A stretch of DNA of 59,920 nt from Desulfobacterales bacterium (GCA_030834695.1 JAUQXK010000009.1:1-59920), one strand, 5' to 3'; counted from the first letter of the stretch, positions 34,228 through 44,054 are shown. The notes: generated from the letters alone by a model not told the origin. Translations and numbers: made by a program.

Positions 34228-34833
34228 CTATCCCTTGGCCACTTTCTCCCGCAGCATCTTGAGTACTTCTTCCGGCGAATCCTTGGCCAGGATGTCCCGG
34301 AACTGATCGCGGTAGTTCTTCACCAGGCTGATGCCTTCGATGATCACATCGTAGACCCGCCAGTTCCCCTCCTTCTGGATCAGGCGGTAGTCGAGGGGAA
34401 TTTTCTTGCCATCCCCCGTCAGCACATTGCTGGTGACTTCGGCCTGCCCTTCCCGCAACAGGGATTCCTTTTCGAAGACCACCTTCTCATCGGAATACGA
34501 CAGCAGCCGATCGGCATAGGTCTTCTCCAGCAACTCGCTGAATAATTTAACGAATTCGCTCTGCTGCGGCGCGTTGAACTTGGTCCACTCACGGCCCAGG
34601 GTGCGCTTGGACAGCTCGGTGTAATCAAAAATCTCATTGACGATGGATCGGATTTTGACGATCTTGACATCCTTCGTCTGGTCCTTAAATCCGGGCTCCG
34701 CAAGCGCCTTGAGCACCTTGGTCACCTGCGACTCCACCGTTTCCTTGGCGGTCGCCGCCAGGACCTGCATCGGCAGGACGAACAATGCTAAAAGTAGGAT
34801 CGTTACGATCAAATAGATGCGTTTTAACTCCAT
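34228..34833 (-). CDS. mlaC: MlaC-type phospholipid-binding periplasmic protein
   Basis: Soluble shuttle that carries phospholipids between outer and inner membranes. The start at 34833 (MELKRIYLIVTILLLALFVL) follows GGAGGGATTC. A signal peptide ends near VLA-ATA. Family segments are NEIFDYTELSKRTLGREW, QQSEFVKLFSELLEKTYADR, and WRVYDVIIEGISLVKNYRDQ, the signature of the Ttg2D/MlaC family. The 201 residues include the signal. It is last of four genes in the operon, 174 bp after mlaD. Confidence 0.95.
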   Translation of the reverse strand: MELKRIYLIVTILLLALFVLPMQVLAATAKETVESQVTKVLKALAEPGFKDQTKDVKIVKIRSIVNEIFDYTELSKRTLGREWTKFNAPQQSEFVKLFSELLEKTYADRLLSYSDEKVVFEKESLLREGQAEVTSNVLTGDGKKIPLDYRLIQKEGNWRVYDVIIEGISLVKNYRDQFRDILAKDSPEEVLKMLREKVAKG

Positions 34834-34879
34834 GAATCCCTCCATGCTCTTGGATTGAAGCCACTGTAGTAATATTTCA

Positions 34880-35007
34880 GAATTAGCGACGTCGCAGCAA
34901 GCCTGAGTTCAAGGCGCGCAAGTCTCGCAGAGCGAGGCGTACATTGAGTACGCCGCAGCGGTGGCAAGACGCAGCGCAACGCAGAAATCGGGCTCGCTGC
35001 AGCGCCG
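34880..35007. repeat. Probable dispersed extragenic repeat between mlaD and mlaC
   Basis: GC-rich non-coding segment with many short words (aaggcgcgcaag, agacgcagcgcaacgcagaa) and a perfect inverted repeat GGCGTAC-ATTGA-GTACGCC at 34936-34954. It resembles the repeated intergenic elements common in Desulfobacterota genomes. A second copy is not seen in this window. Confidence 0.45.
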
Positions 35008-35460
35008 CTACTTTTTGACGTCCCCGAACGCATATTTGCTTACCATGTCCATGATGTCGGCCGGCGCTTCGGTTTCCGAGATGATATCTCCGGGTTTCAG
35101 CTCGGCGCCGCTGCCGCCGGCGTCGACGCTGACATAACGGTCGCCGATCAGCCCTTCGGTCTTGATCGAGGCGATGGCGTCATCATAAACTTTGATTCCC
35201 TTGCGGATGCGCAGCTCCACTACCGCCATCTGCTTGTCCTGGTCCATGGTCATCTGTCCCACCCGTCCGACCTCCAGCCCGAGCATGTTGACGACGCTGC
35301 CGGACCTCAAGCCGGTCACCCGGGTGAACCGCGCGGTCAGCGGGTAGGTGTCGTCTTCGAACAGCCCGAGATCCCCGAGCTTGATGGTCATATACCCGAT
35401 ACAGGCCAAGCCGACCAGCACGAAGATCCCGACCACCGACTCCTTTGAATACTTCTGCAT
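35008..35460 (-). CDS. mlaD: MlaD-type MCE-domain protein
   Basis: A membrane-anchored substrate-binding component; MCE proteins form a ring that lipids pass through. The 150-residue protein has one N-terminal helix (SVVGIFVLVGLACIGYMTI) and one MCE domain (about residues 38-118: PLTARFTRVTGLRSGSVVNM, then LGLEVGRVGQM and DRYVSVDAGGSG). It is shorter than E. coli MlaD (183). GGAGG lies at the end of mlaF, 8 bp before the ATG. Confidence 0.95.
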   Translation of the reverse strand: MQKYSKESVVGIFVLVGLACIGYMTIKLGDLGLFEDDTYPLTARFTRVTGLRSGSVVNMLGLEVGRVGQMTMDQDKQMAVVELRIRKGIKVYDDAIASIKTEGLIGDRYVSVDAGGSGAELKPGDIISETEAPADIMDMVSKYAFGDVKK

Positions 35461-35466
35461 GCCGAA

Positions 35467-36714
35467 TCACCTCCGAACACCGCATTGAAACGTGGCGATG
35501 GGTTTTTGATCGAACCGCGCGAATTCCATGACCGACTCGATTTCCACCTGGGGCTTGCCCTGCGCCATGCCGACCGAGATCAGAAAATCAAAGCATTGAT
35601 CCGCTGGAATTTCCCTGCGAAACGTCTCCTCCAGCTCGCGCATGCCGTGCTCCTGGAAATCCGTTGTGAACTTATCGAGGATGCGCCGGGCTTCCTCCAG
35701 GTCGGAAAACGGCAGGATGGTGGTGAACTCATTGATCGTCTGCCGTGTGGAAAATCCGCCGACGGCGCCGAAGTGCTTGCGGATGTAATTGCCCAGAGAC
35801 CGCAGGGTCTGCTGGGCCGCATCATGGCTGACGGTCGCGCTGACTTCGTCCATGTTATCGAAGCTGAAGATCAGCACGGCATAGGATTCGACCGCCCCGC
35901 GCCGGGCCAGCTCGGTCTGGTAGCGGATCTTGAAGTGCCGGCTGGAATACAGACCGGTGATGTCCTCCTGCAGATTTTCCAGGCTATGCAGGATTTCATC
36001 ATGAAAGGGATGATTGAAGTCCTCCATCGCCTCCGGGGTTCCCTCGAAAACGATCTTCTTGTCCCACAAGGCCAGAATGCGATTGGAGATGAAAAACACG
36101 TCCGGGATCTCGTGGCTGATCAGCACCGCGGTGAACCCGACTTTCTTCTTGTACTCGGCGATCATCCCCAGGATCGCATTCTTGCGGATGGGGTCCTGGC
36201 CGGTCGTGGGTTCGTCGAACAGCACGATCTGCGGATCGGTGACCAGAGCCCGGGCCAGGGCGGCGCGCTTCTGCATACCGCCTGAAATCTCCGAGGGGTA
36301 TTTGTGCGCCACTTCGGTCAGTTCGGTCTGCTCGATCCGGGCCATGGCCTTGGCCTCGATCTGCCGGCGGCCGAGCCGGGTGGTGTGTTTCAGCGGCAGG
36401 GCCACGTTCTCATACACGGTCATGGAATCGAAGAGGGCGTTGTTCTGGAACATGTAGCTGATTCGGCCGATGTATGCGTTCCATTCCGACCGGCTCATCC
36501 GGTGGATGGGCTTGCCCTGGTATAAAATCTCGCCGGCGTCCGGTTTGAGCAGGCCGATGATATGCTTCAGCGTTACGCTCTTGCCGGTGCCGCTCAAGCC
36601 GATGATCGTGGTCACCTCGCCTTCGTAAATCCGGAAGCTGACGCCATTCAGGATCGTGCGCTCGCCGAAGCGCTTGGTGACGTTGCGAAACTCGATCAGG
36701 GGCTGCTGTTCCAC
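35467..36714 (-). CDS. mlaF: MlaF-type ABC ATPase fused to a degenerate GGDEF domain
   Basis: ATPase that drives MlaE-linked lipid transport. The GTG at 36714 (14 bp after mlaE) gives 415 residues, against about 270 for normal MlaF. Residues 1-250 are a complete ABC domain: Walker A GLSGTGKS (39-46), signature ISGGMQKR (143-150), Walker B VLFDEPTTGQDP (164-175), H-loop His201. Residues 251-385 resemble a GGDEF domain: DITGLYSSRHF matches the DxLTGLxNRRxF start, AVLIFSFDNMDEV matches the metal-binding strand, and INEFTTILPFSDLEEA matches the strand after the signature, but the GGDEF residues read TINEF. Diguanylate cyclase activity is therefore unlikely; a regulatory role is inference. Confidence 0.93.
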   Translation of the reverse strand: MEQQPLIEFRNVTKRFGERTILNGVSFRIYEGEVTTIIGLSGTGKSVTLKHIIGLLKPDAGEILYQGKPIHRMSRSEWNAYIGRISYMFQNNALFDSMTVYENVALPLKHTTRLGRRQIEAKAMARIEQTELTEVAHKYPSEISGGMQKRAALARALVTDPQIVLFDEPTTGQDPIRKNAILGMIAEYKKKVGFTAVLISHEIPDVFFISNRILALWDKKIVFEGTPEAMEDFNHPFHDEILHSLENLQEDITGLYSSRHFKIRYQTELARRGAVESYAVLIFSFDNMDEVSATVSHDAAQQTLRSLGNYIRKHFGAVGGFSTRQTINEFTTILPFSDLEEARRILDKFTTDFQEHGMRELEETFRREIPADQCFDFLISVGMAQGKPQVEIESVMEFARFDQKPIATFQCGVRR

Positions 36715-36728
36715 GGCATTGCCTCTTG

Positions 36729-37577
36729 CTATAGGAGAAAAGAGGTGACCACGTAATCCGACACCAGGATCATGACGCAGGAGAGCACCACGGCCGAGGT
36801 GGTCGACAGGCTCACACTCTTGGAACCGTAGCTGTCCCTGCGCAGGTGGGTGAAGTACCCCTGGAAGCAGCAGATGGTGATGACCAGCACGGCGAAGACG
36901 ATCGACTTGATGAATCCGCCTCTGACGTCCAGCCACTCCACGCTGGCGTCGATCCGATAGGTGTAAGCGCCGGAGCTGGCCCCCATCAGGATGACCCCGC
37001 TCAGATAGCCGCCCAGAATGCCGATCAGGTCGAAGAAGGCCGTCAGGATGGGGAAGCTGACCAGGGCGGCGGCGATGCGCGGGCTGATGAGATAGCCGAG
37101 CGGGTCGATGCGCATGGTGGTCAGGGCGTCGATCTGCTCGGAGATGCGCTGGATGCCGATCTCGGCGGTCATGGCGGATCCGGCCCGCGCGGTGATCATG
37201 ATCGCCGTCAACACAGGCCCCAGTTCACGGATCAGGGACAGCGACACCGCCGTCCCCAGGAAGCCGACGGCGCCGAATTTGTTCATGACATAGTAGAGTT
37301 GCAGGCCCAGCACCATGCCCGTAAAAAAACCCACCAGCGCCACAATGCTCGCCGACTTGGCCCCGATGAAATAGATTTGGCTGATGATCTCGGGAATCTG
37401 CTTGTAGTGAAAAATCTGAATGAACGCCCGGCACAGGAAGATTGTCATGGCGCCCAAAGTGTTGTTGAGCCGGATGCCGAAGCAGCCGAACGGGTTCAAG
37501 ATGGCCGCCAGGATCGGCCCCCTCCCGGTCGGGGATGCCGGGACCGGTTCGTTGTCGGGTAACTGGTCGACTGCCAT
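36729..37577 (-). CDS. mlaE: MlaE-type ABC permease
   Basis: Inner-membrane permease of the MCE lipid-transport complex, 282 residues with about five to six helices. Family motifs are IYFIGAKSASIVALVGFFTG, RELGPVLTAIMITARAGSAM (the conserved coupling segment), AEIGIQRISEQIDAL, and DPLGYLISPRI. It is the first gene of the operon mlaE-mlaF-mlaD-mlaC; no mlaB or mlaA is present nearby. The N-terminal 30 residues are hydrophilic and unusual. Confidence 0.96.
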   Translation of the reverse strand: MAVDQLPDNEPVPASPTGRGPILAAILNPFGCFGIRLNNTLGAMTIFLCRAFIQIFHYKQIPEIISQIYFIGAKSASIVALVGFFTGMVLGLQLYYVMNKFGAVGFLGTAVSLSLIRELGPVLTAIMITARAGSAMTAEIGIQRISEQIDALTTMRIDPLGYLISPRIAAALVSFPILTAFFDLIGILGGYLSGVILMGASSGAYTYRIDASVEWLDVRGGFIKSIVFAVLVITICCFQGYFTHLRRDSYGSKSVSLSTTSAVVLSCVMILVSDYVVTSFLL

Positions 37578-37653
37578 GGAATGAACTCCGTTGGACCGAT
37601 ACAGGGGTGGGCCGGCGCCGAAGCGCTAAAAAAAACCCCTTGCGATTGCAGGA

Positions 37654-37682
37654 TTGACAACCGCTATCGGGATTCGATAATG
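37654..37682 (+). promoter_or_regulatory. Candidate promoter of gpmA
   Basis: TTGACA at 37654-37659, a 17-bp spacer, and ATAATG at 37677-37682 lie in the AT-rich divergent gap between mlaE and gpmA, 114 bp before the gpmA start. Confidence 0.45.
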
Positions 37683-37795
37683 CTTGATTAATTTGAAAGA
37701 AATAGCACAATGAACCGATAAGTCAACCAACCTGCGAGAGTCGCGGGGCAACCGCTGGCCTGAATCGCAGCTTGGCCCATCAAAAGGAGGCGACT

Positions 37796-38545
37796 ATGCA
37801 CAAACTGGTTTTGTTGCGCCATGGCGAGAGCCTTTGGAACAAGGAAAACCGGTTCACCGGTTGGACCGACGTGGGGCTGACGGAAAAAGGCGTCCGGGAG
37901 GCCGTCGAGGCCGGGCGCATTCTGAAAATGGAAGGCTACGGCTTCGACGTCGCATTCACGTCGGTCCTCAGCCGAGCCATAAAAACTCTCTGGCTAGCGC
38001 TCGAGCAGATGGATTTGATGTGGATTCCGGTTCGCCTCAGCTGGCGCCTCAATGAACGACATTACGGTGCCTTGCAGGGGCTGAACAAGGCCGAAACCGC
38101 GGAGCGCCACGGCATGGAACAAGTCATGCTTTGGCGGCGAAGTTATGACATCCGCCCGCCGGCCCTTACAGCCGACGATCCGCGCTTTCCTGGGCGTGAG
38201 GCCCGATATCGGGACCTGGGGCCTAATGAGCTTCCCCTCACGGAATGTCTGAAAGACACCGTCGAGCGGTTCCTGCCCTACTGGCACGACGCCATCGCGC
38301 CTGCCGTGAAATCCGGAAAGCGCGTCATAATCTCAGCCCACGGCAACAGCCTGCGGGCCCTGGTCAAATACCTCGACGACATCTCCGAAAAGGACATCCT
38401 GGAGCTCAACATACCGACCGGCATCCCCCTGGTCTATGAATTGGGCGACGACCTGAAACCCCTGCGCAGCTACTACCTGGGCGATCCGCAGGCCGCCCAA
38501 AAGGCCGCCCAGGCGGTTGCCGATCAGTTGAAAAAGAAACCGTAA
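37796..38545 (+). CDS. gpmA: 2,3-bisphosphoglycerate-dependent phosphoglycerate mutase
   Basis: Interconverts 3- and 2-phosphoglycerate in glycolysis and gluconeogenesis. The start at 37796 follows AAGGAGG. The 249-residue protein has the phospho-histidine motif [20 protein letters not shown] and [13 protein letters not shown]; Glu in [19 protein letters not shown] and the second histidine in [16 protein letters not shown] are intact. It heads a cluster of glycolytic genes. Confidence 0.97.
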   Translation: MHKLVLLRHGESLWNKENRFTGWTDVGLTEKGVREAVEAGRILKMEGYGFDVAFTSVLSRAIKTLWLALEQMDLMWIPVRLSWRLNERHYGALQGLNKAETAERHGMEQVMLWRRSYDIRPPALTADDPRFPGREARYRDLGPNELPLTECLKDTVERFLPYWHDAIAPAVKSGKRVIISAHGNSLRALVKYLDDISEKDILELNIPTGIPLVYELGDDLKPLRSYYLGDPQAAQKAAQAVADQLKKKP

Positions 38546-38617
38546 CATGAAACAATAATCAGTGCGCCGGCGTCCGCCGGCGCCTACCTCCCTGCGTGAA
38601 GGAGCCGAGCCGCCCCC

Positions 38618-40732
38618 ATGGACCTGATGACGACCGCCAAAGAGGGATTGTCCGAATTGGACGTTTCGGAGAAGGTTAAATCCGCCGCCCTGGCCAACTT
38701 GAGCGTCTGGTTGACCGACTCCGCTTTTGCCGAGTACGCCCCCCAGATCCGCTACCTGATCGAGGCCGGCAAATGGGATGTGCTGCTGGACTCCTTTTAC
38801 CAGGTGATCCCCTTCGGCACCGGCGGCCGCCGCGGGCCGGTCGGCATCGGCCCGAACCGCATCAACCCCTGGACCATCCAGGCCTCGGCCCAGGGGCATT
38901 CCCAGTATCTCTTGAGAATCTACGGCGAGGAGGCCAAGCGCCGGGGCGTTGTCATGACCTTCGACGTCCGCAGCTACCGCCTCACGGGGATCTATTCCGA
39001 CGACATCCCCAACCCGGTGAAAGACCTCGACGGCTGGAAGCTTGCCCGGGCCGCGGCCGAAGTCTACGCCGCCAACGGCATCAGGAGCTACCTCTTCGAA
39101 ACCGTGCGCAGCACGCCGGAGCTCTCGTTTGCCATCCGCCACCTCACGGCCATCGCCGGCGACATGTTCAGCGCCAGCCACAACCTCCCCCCCGACAACG
39201 GCAAGAAGGTCTACGACGAGTTCGGCGGCCAGCTCATTCCGCCGCACGACCAGACGCTGGTGGACGAGGTCACCGGCAACGTCAAGGCGATCCGGCACCT
39301 GCCCTTTGACGAGGCCCGTCGCCGAGGCCTGGTGGTGATCCTCGGGGAGGAGATCGACCGCGCGTATCAGGATGCGGCCTGCGGGGTGTCCCTCTCCGGG
39401 GAGCGTGGCCTGAAAATTTTCTACTCGCCGCTGCACGGCACCGGCATCACTACGGTCTACCCGGTGCTCAAACGCCTCGGTTTCGACGTGGCGCTGTGCC
39501 CGGCGACCTCCAACCTGAGCGGGGCATTCGAGAAGGTGACCTTCAACATCCCCAACCCGGAGGTAGTGGAATCCTTCAGCACCTCCCTGCCGCTGGCGCA
39601 GAAGGCGGGCGCCGACATCCTGCTCAGCACCGATCCGGATGCGGACCGCATCGGCATCATGGTCGACCACCGCGGGCAGTGGCTTTTCCTGACCGGCAAC
39701 GAGATCGCCATCATCCTGGCCAACTACGCCATCGACCGGCTGCAGGCGTCGGGCCGTCTGACCCCGCAGCGGGTGATCGTCAAAACGGACGTCACCACCG
39801 CCCTGATAGACAAAATGGCCCGGGAGAACAACATCACCTGCGTCGGCGACCTGCTGGTCGGCTTCAAGTACGTGGCCGAGGAAATGAACAAGCTGGAATC
39901 CGCCGGCCGCGGGTCGGACTTCATTTTCGGCTGCGAGGAAAGCCACGGCTACCTCACGGGCACCTATGCCCGCGACAAGGACGCGGCCGGCGCCGCGGTC
40001 TGGATCGCCGAGTATGCGGCCCAACTCAAACAGCGCGGCAAGACCCTGGTGGACGCCCTCGACGAGATCTACTCCGCCTATGGCTACTGCCACAACTACC
40101 TGACCGAGATCCGGCTGCTGGGCGCCAAGGGCATGGAGCAGATTGCGGCCATCATGGACCACTTCCGGGGCCGGGCGGTGGAGCGCTTCGGTGATTTCAC
40201 GGTGACCGAAAAGATCGACCGCTGGCAGGGCGCGCCCCAGCCGCACCTGTCCGAGACCGACACCTCCGCCCGCAATGCCATCATCTTCCTCCTCCGGAAC
40301 GTGCCCGAGACGACCGGCCTGCGCATCACCGTGCGGCCGTCGGGGACCGAGCCCAAGATCAAGATGTATTTCGAGTTGGTGGGCAAGCCCTGCCGCCTCG
40401 AAGATCTCGCCGCGGCCAAGCAGGCGCTCGTCGATGTCCGCCTGCGGCTTGAAAAGACCTTCATGCGCTACTGCTACGGCCTGATCGGCGTGGATTTCCC
40501 TGAACGCGGCTTTCTCCTGTTCTGGCAACTGCCCCTCAAGGACAAACTGCGATACTTCGAAATCGAGGACGAAGTCGTCCGGCTGCAAGACATCCCGGAA
40601 CGCAGCACCCGTGCTGAAAAGCTGGCTTCCCTGCTCAAATTTTTGGGCGCCAACCCCATTCAGAAAGTGGACCCGGCGTTCAAGGCCCGCTTCGGCAAGG
40701 GTATTCAGGACTACCTGGGCATCGTCCCCTGA
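38618..40732 (+). CDS. Alpha-D-phosphohexomutase (phosphoglucomutase/phosphomannomutase type) with C-terminal extension
   Basis: Moves phosphate between C1 and C6 of hexoses, linking glycolysis to polysaccharide synthesis. The 704-residue protein has the phosphoserine loop as DMFSASHNLPPDNGKKVYD (about residue 189), the metal loop STDPDADRIG, the sugar-binding EESHGYLTG, and the phosphate-binding RPSGTEPKIK, all intact. Most relatives are 550-600 residues; here the last 100 residues form an extra domain (FWQLPLKDKLRYFEIEDEVV, ending GKGIQDYLGIV). Specificity for glucose or mannose is not clear from sequence. Confidence 0.9.
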   Translation: MDLMTTAKEGLSELDVSEKVKSAALANLSVWLTDSAFAEYAPQIRYLIEAGKWDVLLDSFYQVIPFGTGGRRGPVGIGPNRINPWTIQASAQGHSQYLLRIYGEEAKRRGVVMTFDVRSYRLTGIYSDDIPNPVKDLDGWKLARAAAEVYAANGIRSYLFETVRSTPELSFAIRHLTAIAGDMFSASHNLPPDNGKKVYDEFGGQLIPPHDQTLVDEVTGNVKAIRHLPFDEARRRGLVVILGEEIDRAYQDAACGVSLSGERGLKIFYSPLHGTGITTVYPVLKRLGFDVALCPATSNLSGAFEKVTFNIPNPEVVESFSTSLPLAQKAGADILLSTDPDADRIGIMVDHRGQWLFLTGNEIAIILANYAIDRLQASGRLTPQRVIVKTDVTTALIDKMARENNITCVGDLLVGFKYVAEEMNKLESAGRGSDFIFGCEESHGYLTGTYARDKDAAGAAVWIAEYAAQLKQRGKTLVDALDEIYSAYGYCHNYLTEIRLLGAKGMEQIAAIMDHFRGRAVERFGDFTVTEKIDRWQGAPQPHLSETDTSARNAIIFLLRNVPETTGLRITVRPSGTEPKIKMYFELVGKPCRLEDLAAAKQALVDVRLRLEKTFMRYCYGLIGVDFPERGFLLFWQLPLKDKLRYFEIEDEVVRLQDIPERSTRAEKLASLLKFLGANPIQKVDPAFKARFGKGIQDYLGIVP

Positions 40733-40866
40733 GAAAATTGATTGTTCCCTGTGGGAGCGGCTTTCCAGCCGCGATGATAGAGCCCGGAATCACTGCCCGC
40801 ACGACAGGCGGAAAATTGCCCGGCCTGCCGTAACCGGTTTTTGACCATTTTCCTGCGGAGGACTGC

Positions 40867-42294
40867 GTGACATTTCCCCTCAACAAAACCAAGATCGTCG
40901 CCACCATCGGCCCGGCGTCGGATTCACCGGAGGTGCTCCGGCAGTTGATCCTGGCCGGCATGAATGTCGTGCGCCTCAATTTCTCCCACGGCGATTTCTC
41001 CGGCCACGCGGGGGCCATCGCCCGGGTCCGTGCCGCGGCCGCGGCCGTCGACCGACGGGTCGCCATCATGGCCGATCTGCCGGGACCCAAGATGCGCATC
41101 GGCAAATTTGTTGAAGAACCGATCCAACTCGCCGCCGGCGAGATGTTCACGCTGACGACGGAGGACATCATCGGCTCGCGGCAGCGCGTGTCGGTCAGCT
41201 TCCCGCAGCTGCCTGCATCGGTCCGTCCGGGCGACCGGCTGTTCCTCAACGACGGCTATATCGAAATGGAGGTCGTTCAGGTCAAGGGTCCCGACGTCGT
41301 CTGCCGCGTCCAGGTGGGAGGCGAGTTGCGGTCGCGCAAGGGAGTGAACCTGCCCGGGATCGATCTCGGCATCAGCGCCTTCACAGAGCACGATCGCAAG
41401 TGCCTGGAGTTCGCCTTGCAGCACGGGGTCGATGCCGTGAGCCAGTCTTTTGTGGACCGGGCTGAGGACATTGCGGCCGTGCGCGCCGCCGCGGCCGCCT
41501 TAGGATACCATCCCATGATCATCGCCAAGATCGAGCGCTCCGGGGCCCTGAAGCGCATCGACGAGATCATGGACACCGCCGACGGCATCATGGTAGCGCG
41601 CGGCGACCTCGGGGTGGAGATCCCCATCGAAGAGATGGCCGTCGCTCAGAAACGGCTGATGCGTCTGGCCAACCTCAAGTGCAAGCCGGTGATCACCGCC
41701 ACCCAGATGCTGGAGTCCATGATCACCAACCGCCTGCCGACCCGGGCCGAGGCGACCGACGTGGCCAACGCCATCCTCGACGGAACGGATGCCGTAATGC
41801 TCTCGGGTGAGTCGGCCATGGGCCGCCACCCCGTCGAGGCCATCGCCATGCTGGCGAAAATCGCGGCGGCCACCGAATCCCACCGCGCGGACTTCGGCAC
41901 GGTCTGCGCCGGCGCGGTCATGGCCGGCAACGAGAACATCCAGGCCGAGGAACTGATTGCCGCCAGTGTGGAAGCCACCATCCGGCGCATCACCCCGGCC
42001 ACGGTCATCGTCCCCACCCACGGGGGCGGCACGGCCCGCAGCATCGCCCGCTTCCGGCTGCCGGTGTGGATCACCGCCGTGAGCTCCCAGGAGAAAACCT
42101 GCCGGGACCTGATGTTTTCCTATGGGGTCTTCCCGGTGTCCGAAAAAGAACACCCGGACCGATGGATCGACTGGTGTCGGCGCTGGCGGGAAGAGCAGAA
42201 GCTGACCGGCCGCTACATCGTGCTGACCGAAGGCCCGTCCCGCAAGCACCCGGACCGCAACAACCGCATGGAGATTATCGATTTGAAGTCGTAA
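40867..42294 (+). CDS. pyk: Pyruvate kinase
   Basis: Makes ATP and pyruvate from phosphoenolpyruvate. A GTG start at 40867 follows GGAGGA. The 475-residue protein has TKIVATIGPASDSPEVLRQL, NFSHGDFSGH, MADLPGPKMRIG, the active-site IIAKIERSGALKRIDEIMDT with catalytic lysine, and GIMVARGDLGVEIPIEEM with metal ligands, then ITATQMLESMI. The C-terminal allosteric domain is present but ends with an unusual tail (DRWIDWCRRWREEQKLTGRY). A 134-bp gap separates it from the mutase. Confidence 0.97.
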   Translation: MTFPLNKTKIVATIGPASDSPEVLRQLILAGMNVVRLNFSHGDFSGHAGAIARVRAAAAAVDRRVAIMADLPGPKMRIGKFVEEPIQLAAGEMFTLTTEDIIGSRQRVSVSFPQLPASVRPGDRLFLNDGYIEMEVVQVKGPDVVCRVQVGGELRSRKGVNLPGIDLGISAFTEHDRKCLEFALQHGVDAVSQSFVDRAEDIAAVRAAAAALGYHPMIIAKIERSGALKRIDEIMDTADGIMVARGDLGVEIPIEEMAVAQKRLMRLANLKCKPVITATQMLESMITNRLPTRAEATDVANAILDGTDAVMLSGESAMGRHPVEAIAMLAKIAAATESHRADFGTVCAGAVMAGNENIQAEELIAASVEATIRRITPATVIVPTHGGGTARSIARFRLPVWITAVSSQEKTCRDLMFSYGVFPVSEKEHPDRWIDWCRRWREEQKLTGRYIVLTEGPSRKHPDRNNRMEIIDLKS

Positions 42295-42361
42295 GATGCT
42301 GGATCCCGGATGCAAGATACGGGAAATCTTAGGTGCCACCTAACAACAGCGAGGAGTAGGA

Positions 42362-44014
42362 ATGCTGCCGAAGATAAACCCCACCGCCACCGCCGCCTGG
42401 GAAAAACTTGCTGCCCACTATGCCGACATGCAACGCGTGCACATGAAGCGCCTTTTTGCGGAAGACCCGGAGCGCTTCAAAAAATTTTCCATCCGCCTCA
42501 ACGACATCTGGGTGGATTACTCCAAGAACCGCATCACGCCCGAGACCCTTCGCCTGCTGATCGAGCTGGCTCAAGGCTGCGGCTTGGCAGGGGCCATCGA
42601 GCGCATGTTCGCCGGCGATCGGATCAACGAGACGGAGAACCGCGCGGTGCTGCACGTGGCGCTGCGCAACCGCACCAACACGCCGGTCATGGAGAACGAC
42701 ACGGATGTCATGCCCGAAGTCAACGCGGTCCTTGCCAAGATGAAGGATTTCTCGGAGCAGGTGCGCGCGGGCGCCTGGAAAGGATACACCGGCAAGACGA
42801 TTACGGACATCGTCAACATCGGCATCGGCGGCTCGGATCTCGGGCCGGTCATGGTCACGGAGTGTCTGCGGCCCTACGCGCAGGAGGGCTTGCGCGTGCA
42901 TTTCGTCTCCAATGTCGACGGCACCCACATCGCCGAAACCTTGAAGCCGCTCGACCCGGCAACCACCCTCTTCCTGATCGCGTCCAAGACCTTCACCACC
43001 CAGGAAACCATGACCAATGCTTTCAGCGCGCGGGAGTGGTTCCTGAAGCGTGCGGGAGACCGCACCCATGTGGCGAGCCATTTCGTGGCGATTTCCACCA
43101 ACACCGCCAAGGTTAAAGAGTTCGGCATCCACCCCGACAACATGTTCGTGTTCTGGGACTGGGTCGGCGGCCGCTATTCGCTGTGGTCGGCCATCGGCCT
43201 TTCCATCGCCTGTTATGTGGGTTTCGAACGTTTCGAGCAACTCCTGACGGGCGCCCATGCGATGGACCGCCATTTCGGCGAGGCGCCTTTCCAACGCAAC
43301 ATCCCGGTGATCCTCGCCCTGCTCGGCATCTGGTATACGAATTTCTTCGGCGCCGAGACCGAGGCGATCCTGCCTTACGACCAGTACATGCACCGCTTCC
43401 CCGCCTATTTTCAGCAGGGCAACATGGAAAGCAACGGCAAGTCCGTCGACCGCGCCGGCCGCCGTGTGAACTACGCCACCGGACCGGTCATCTGGGGCGA
43501 ACCCGGGACCAACGGCCAGCACGCCTTTTACCAGCTGATTCACCAGGGAACCCGCCTCGTACCGGCGGACTTCCTGGCACCGGCCGTGAGCCACAACCCG
43601 GTCGGCCGGCACCACGCCATTCTGCTGTCCAATTTTTTCGCCCAGACCGAAGCGCTCATGAACGGCAAGACGTCTGAGGAAGCCGCGGCCGAACTGCGCC
43701 GGGAAGGCAAGAGCGAGGAAGACGTCCGGCGCCTGTCCCCCCACAAGGTTTTCGAAGGCAATCGTCCGACCAACTCCATCCTGTTCAAGAAACTGACGCC
43801 GCAGGTTCTCGGCAGCCTGATCTCAATGTACGAGCACAAGATCTTCGTGCAGGGCGTGGTCTGGAACATCTTCAGCTTCGACCAGTGGGGCGTCGAACTC
43901 GGCAAGCAGCTGGCCGGGAGAATCCTGCCCGAGCTGGACGACGACCGCCCGGTCGCCAGCCACGACAGCTCGACCAACGGGCTGATCAATGCGTACAAGG
44001 AGATGAGGAAATAA
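42362..44014 (+). CDS. pgi: Glucose-6-phosphate isomerase
   Basis: Interconverts glucose-6-P and fructose-6-P. The 550-residue protein follows a GAGGAG site. Signatures are [20 protein letters not shown], the catalytic Glu in [16 protein letters not shown], and the C-terminal lysine region [20 protein letters not shown]. It shares a cluster with gpmA, the phosphohexomutase and pyk. Confidence 0.97.
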   Translation: MLPKINPTATAAWEKLAAHYADMQRVHMKRLFAEDPERFKKFSIRLNDIWVDYSKNRITPETLRLLIELAQGCGLAGAIERMFAGDRINETENRAVLHVALRNRTNTPVMENDTDVMPEVNAVLAKMKDFSEQVRAGAWKGYTGKTITDIVNIGIGGSDLGPVMVTECLRPYAQEGLRVHFVSNVDGTHIAETLKPLDPATTLFLIASKTFTTQETMTNAFSAREWFLKRAGDRTHVASHFVAISTNTAKVKEFGIHPDNMFVFWDWVGGRYSLWSAIGLSIACYVGFERFEQLLTGAHAMDRHFGEAPFQRNIPVILALLGIWYTNFFGAETEAILPYDQYMHRFPAYFQQGNMESNGKSVDRAGRRVNYATGPVIWGEPGTNGQHAFYQLIHQGTRLVPADFLAPAVSHNPVGRHHAILLSNFFAQTEALMNGKTSEEAAAELRREGKSEEDVRRLSPHKVFEGNRPTNSILFKKLTPQVLGSLISMYEHKIFVQGVVWNIFSFDQWGVELGKQLAGRILPELDDDRPVASHDSSTNGLINAYKEMRK

Positions 44015-44054
44015 AATAGATTCTTGATACGGAATACGGAATAAGGATCCTGCT

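Noticed and set aside
36715-36936. N-terminal extension of mlaF to 36936
   Set aside because: The added 74 residues overlap mlaE in another frame and are arginine/histidine-rich noise; the GTG at 36714 fits the ABC family start.
38333-40588. A 751-residue open frame antisense to the phosphohexomutase
   Set aside because: Long open antisense frames are expected in GC-rich coding sequence; the plus-strand product has all catalytic motifs and the antisense product has no family likeness.
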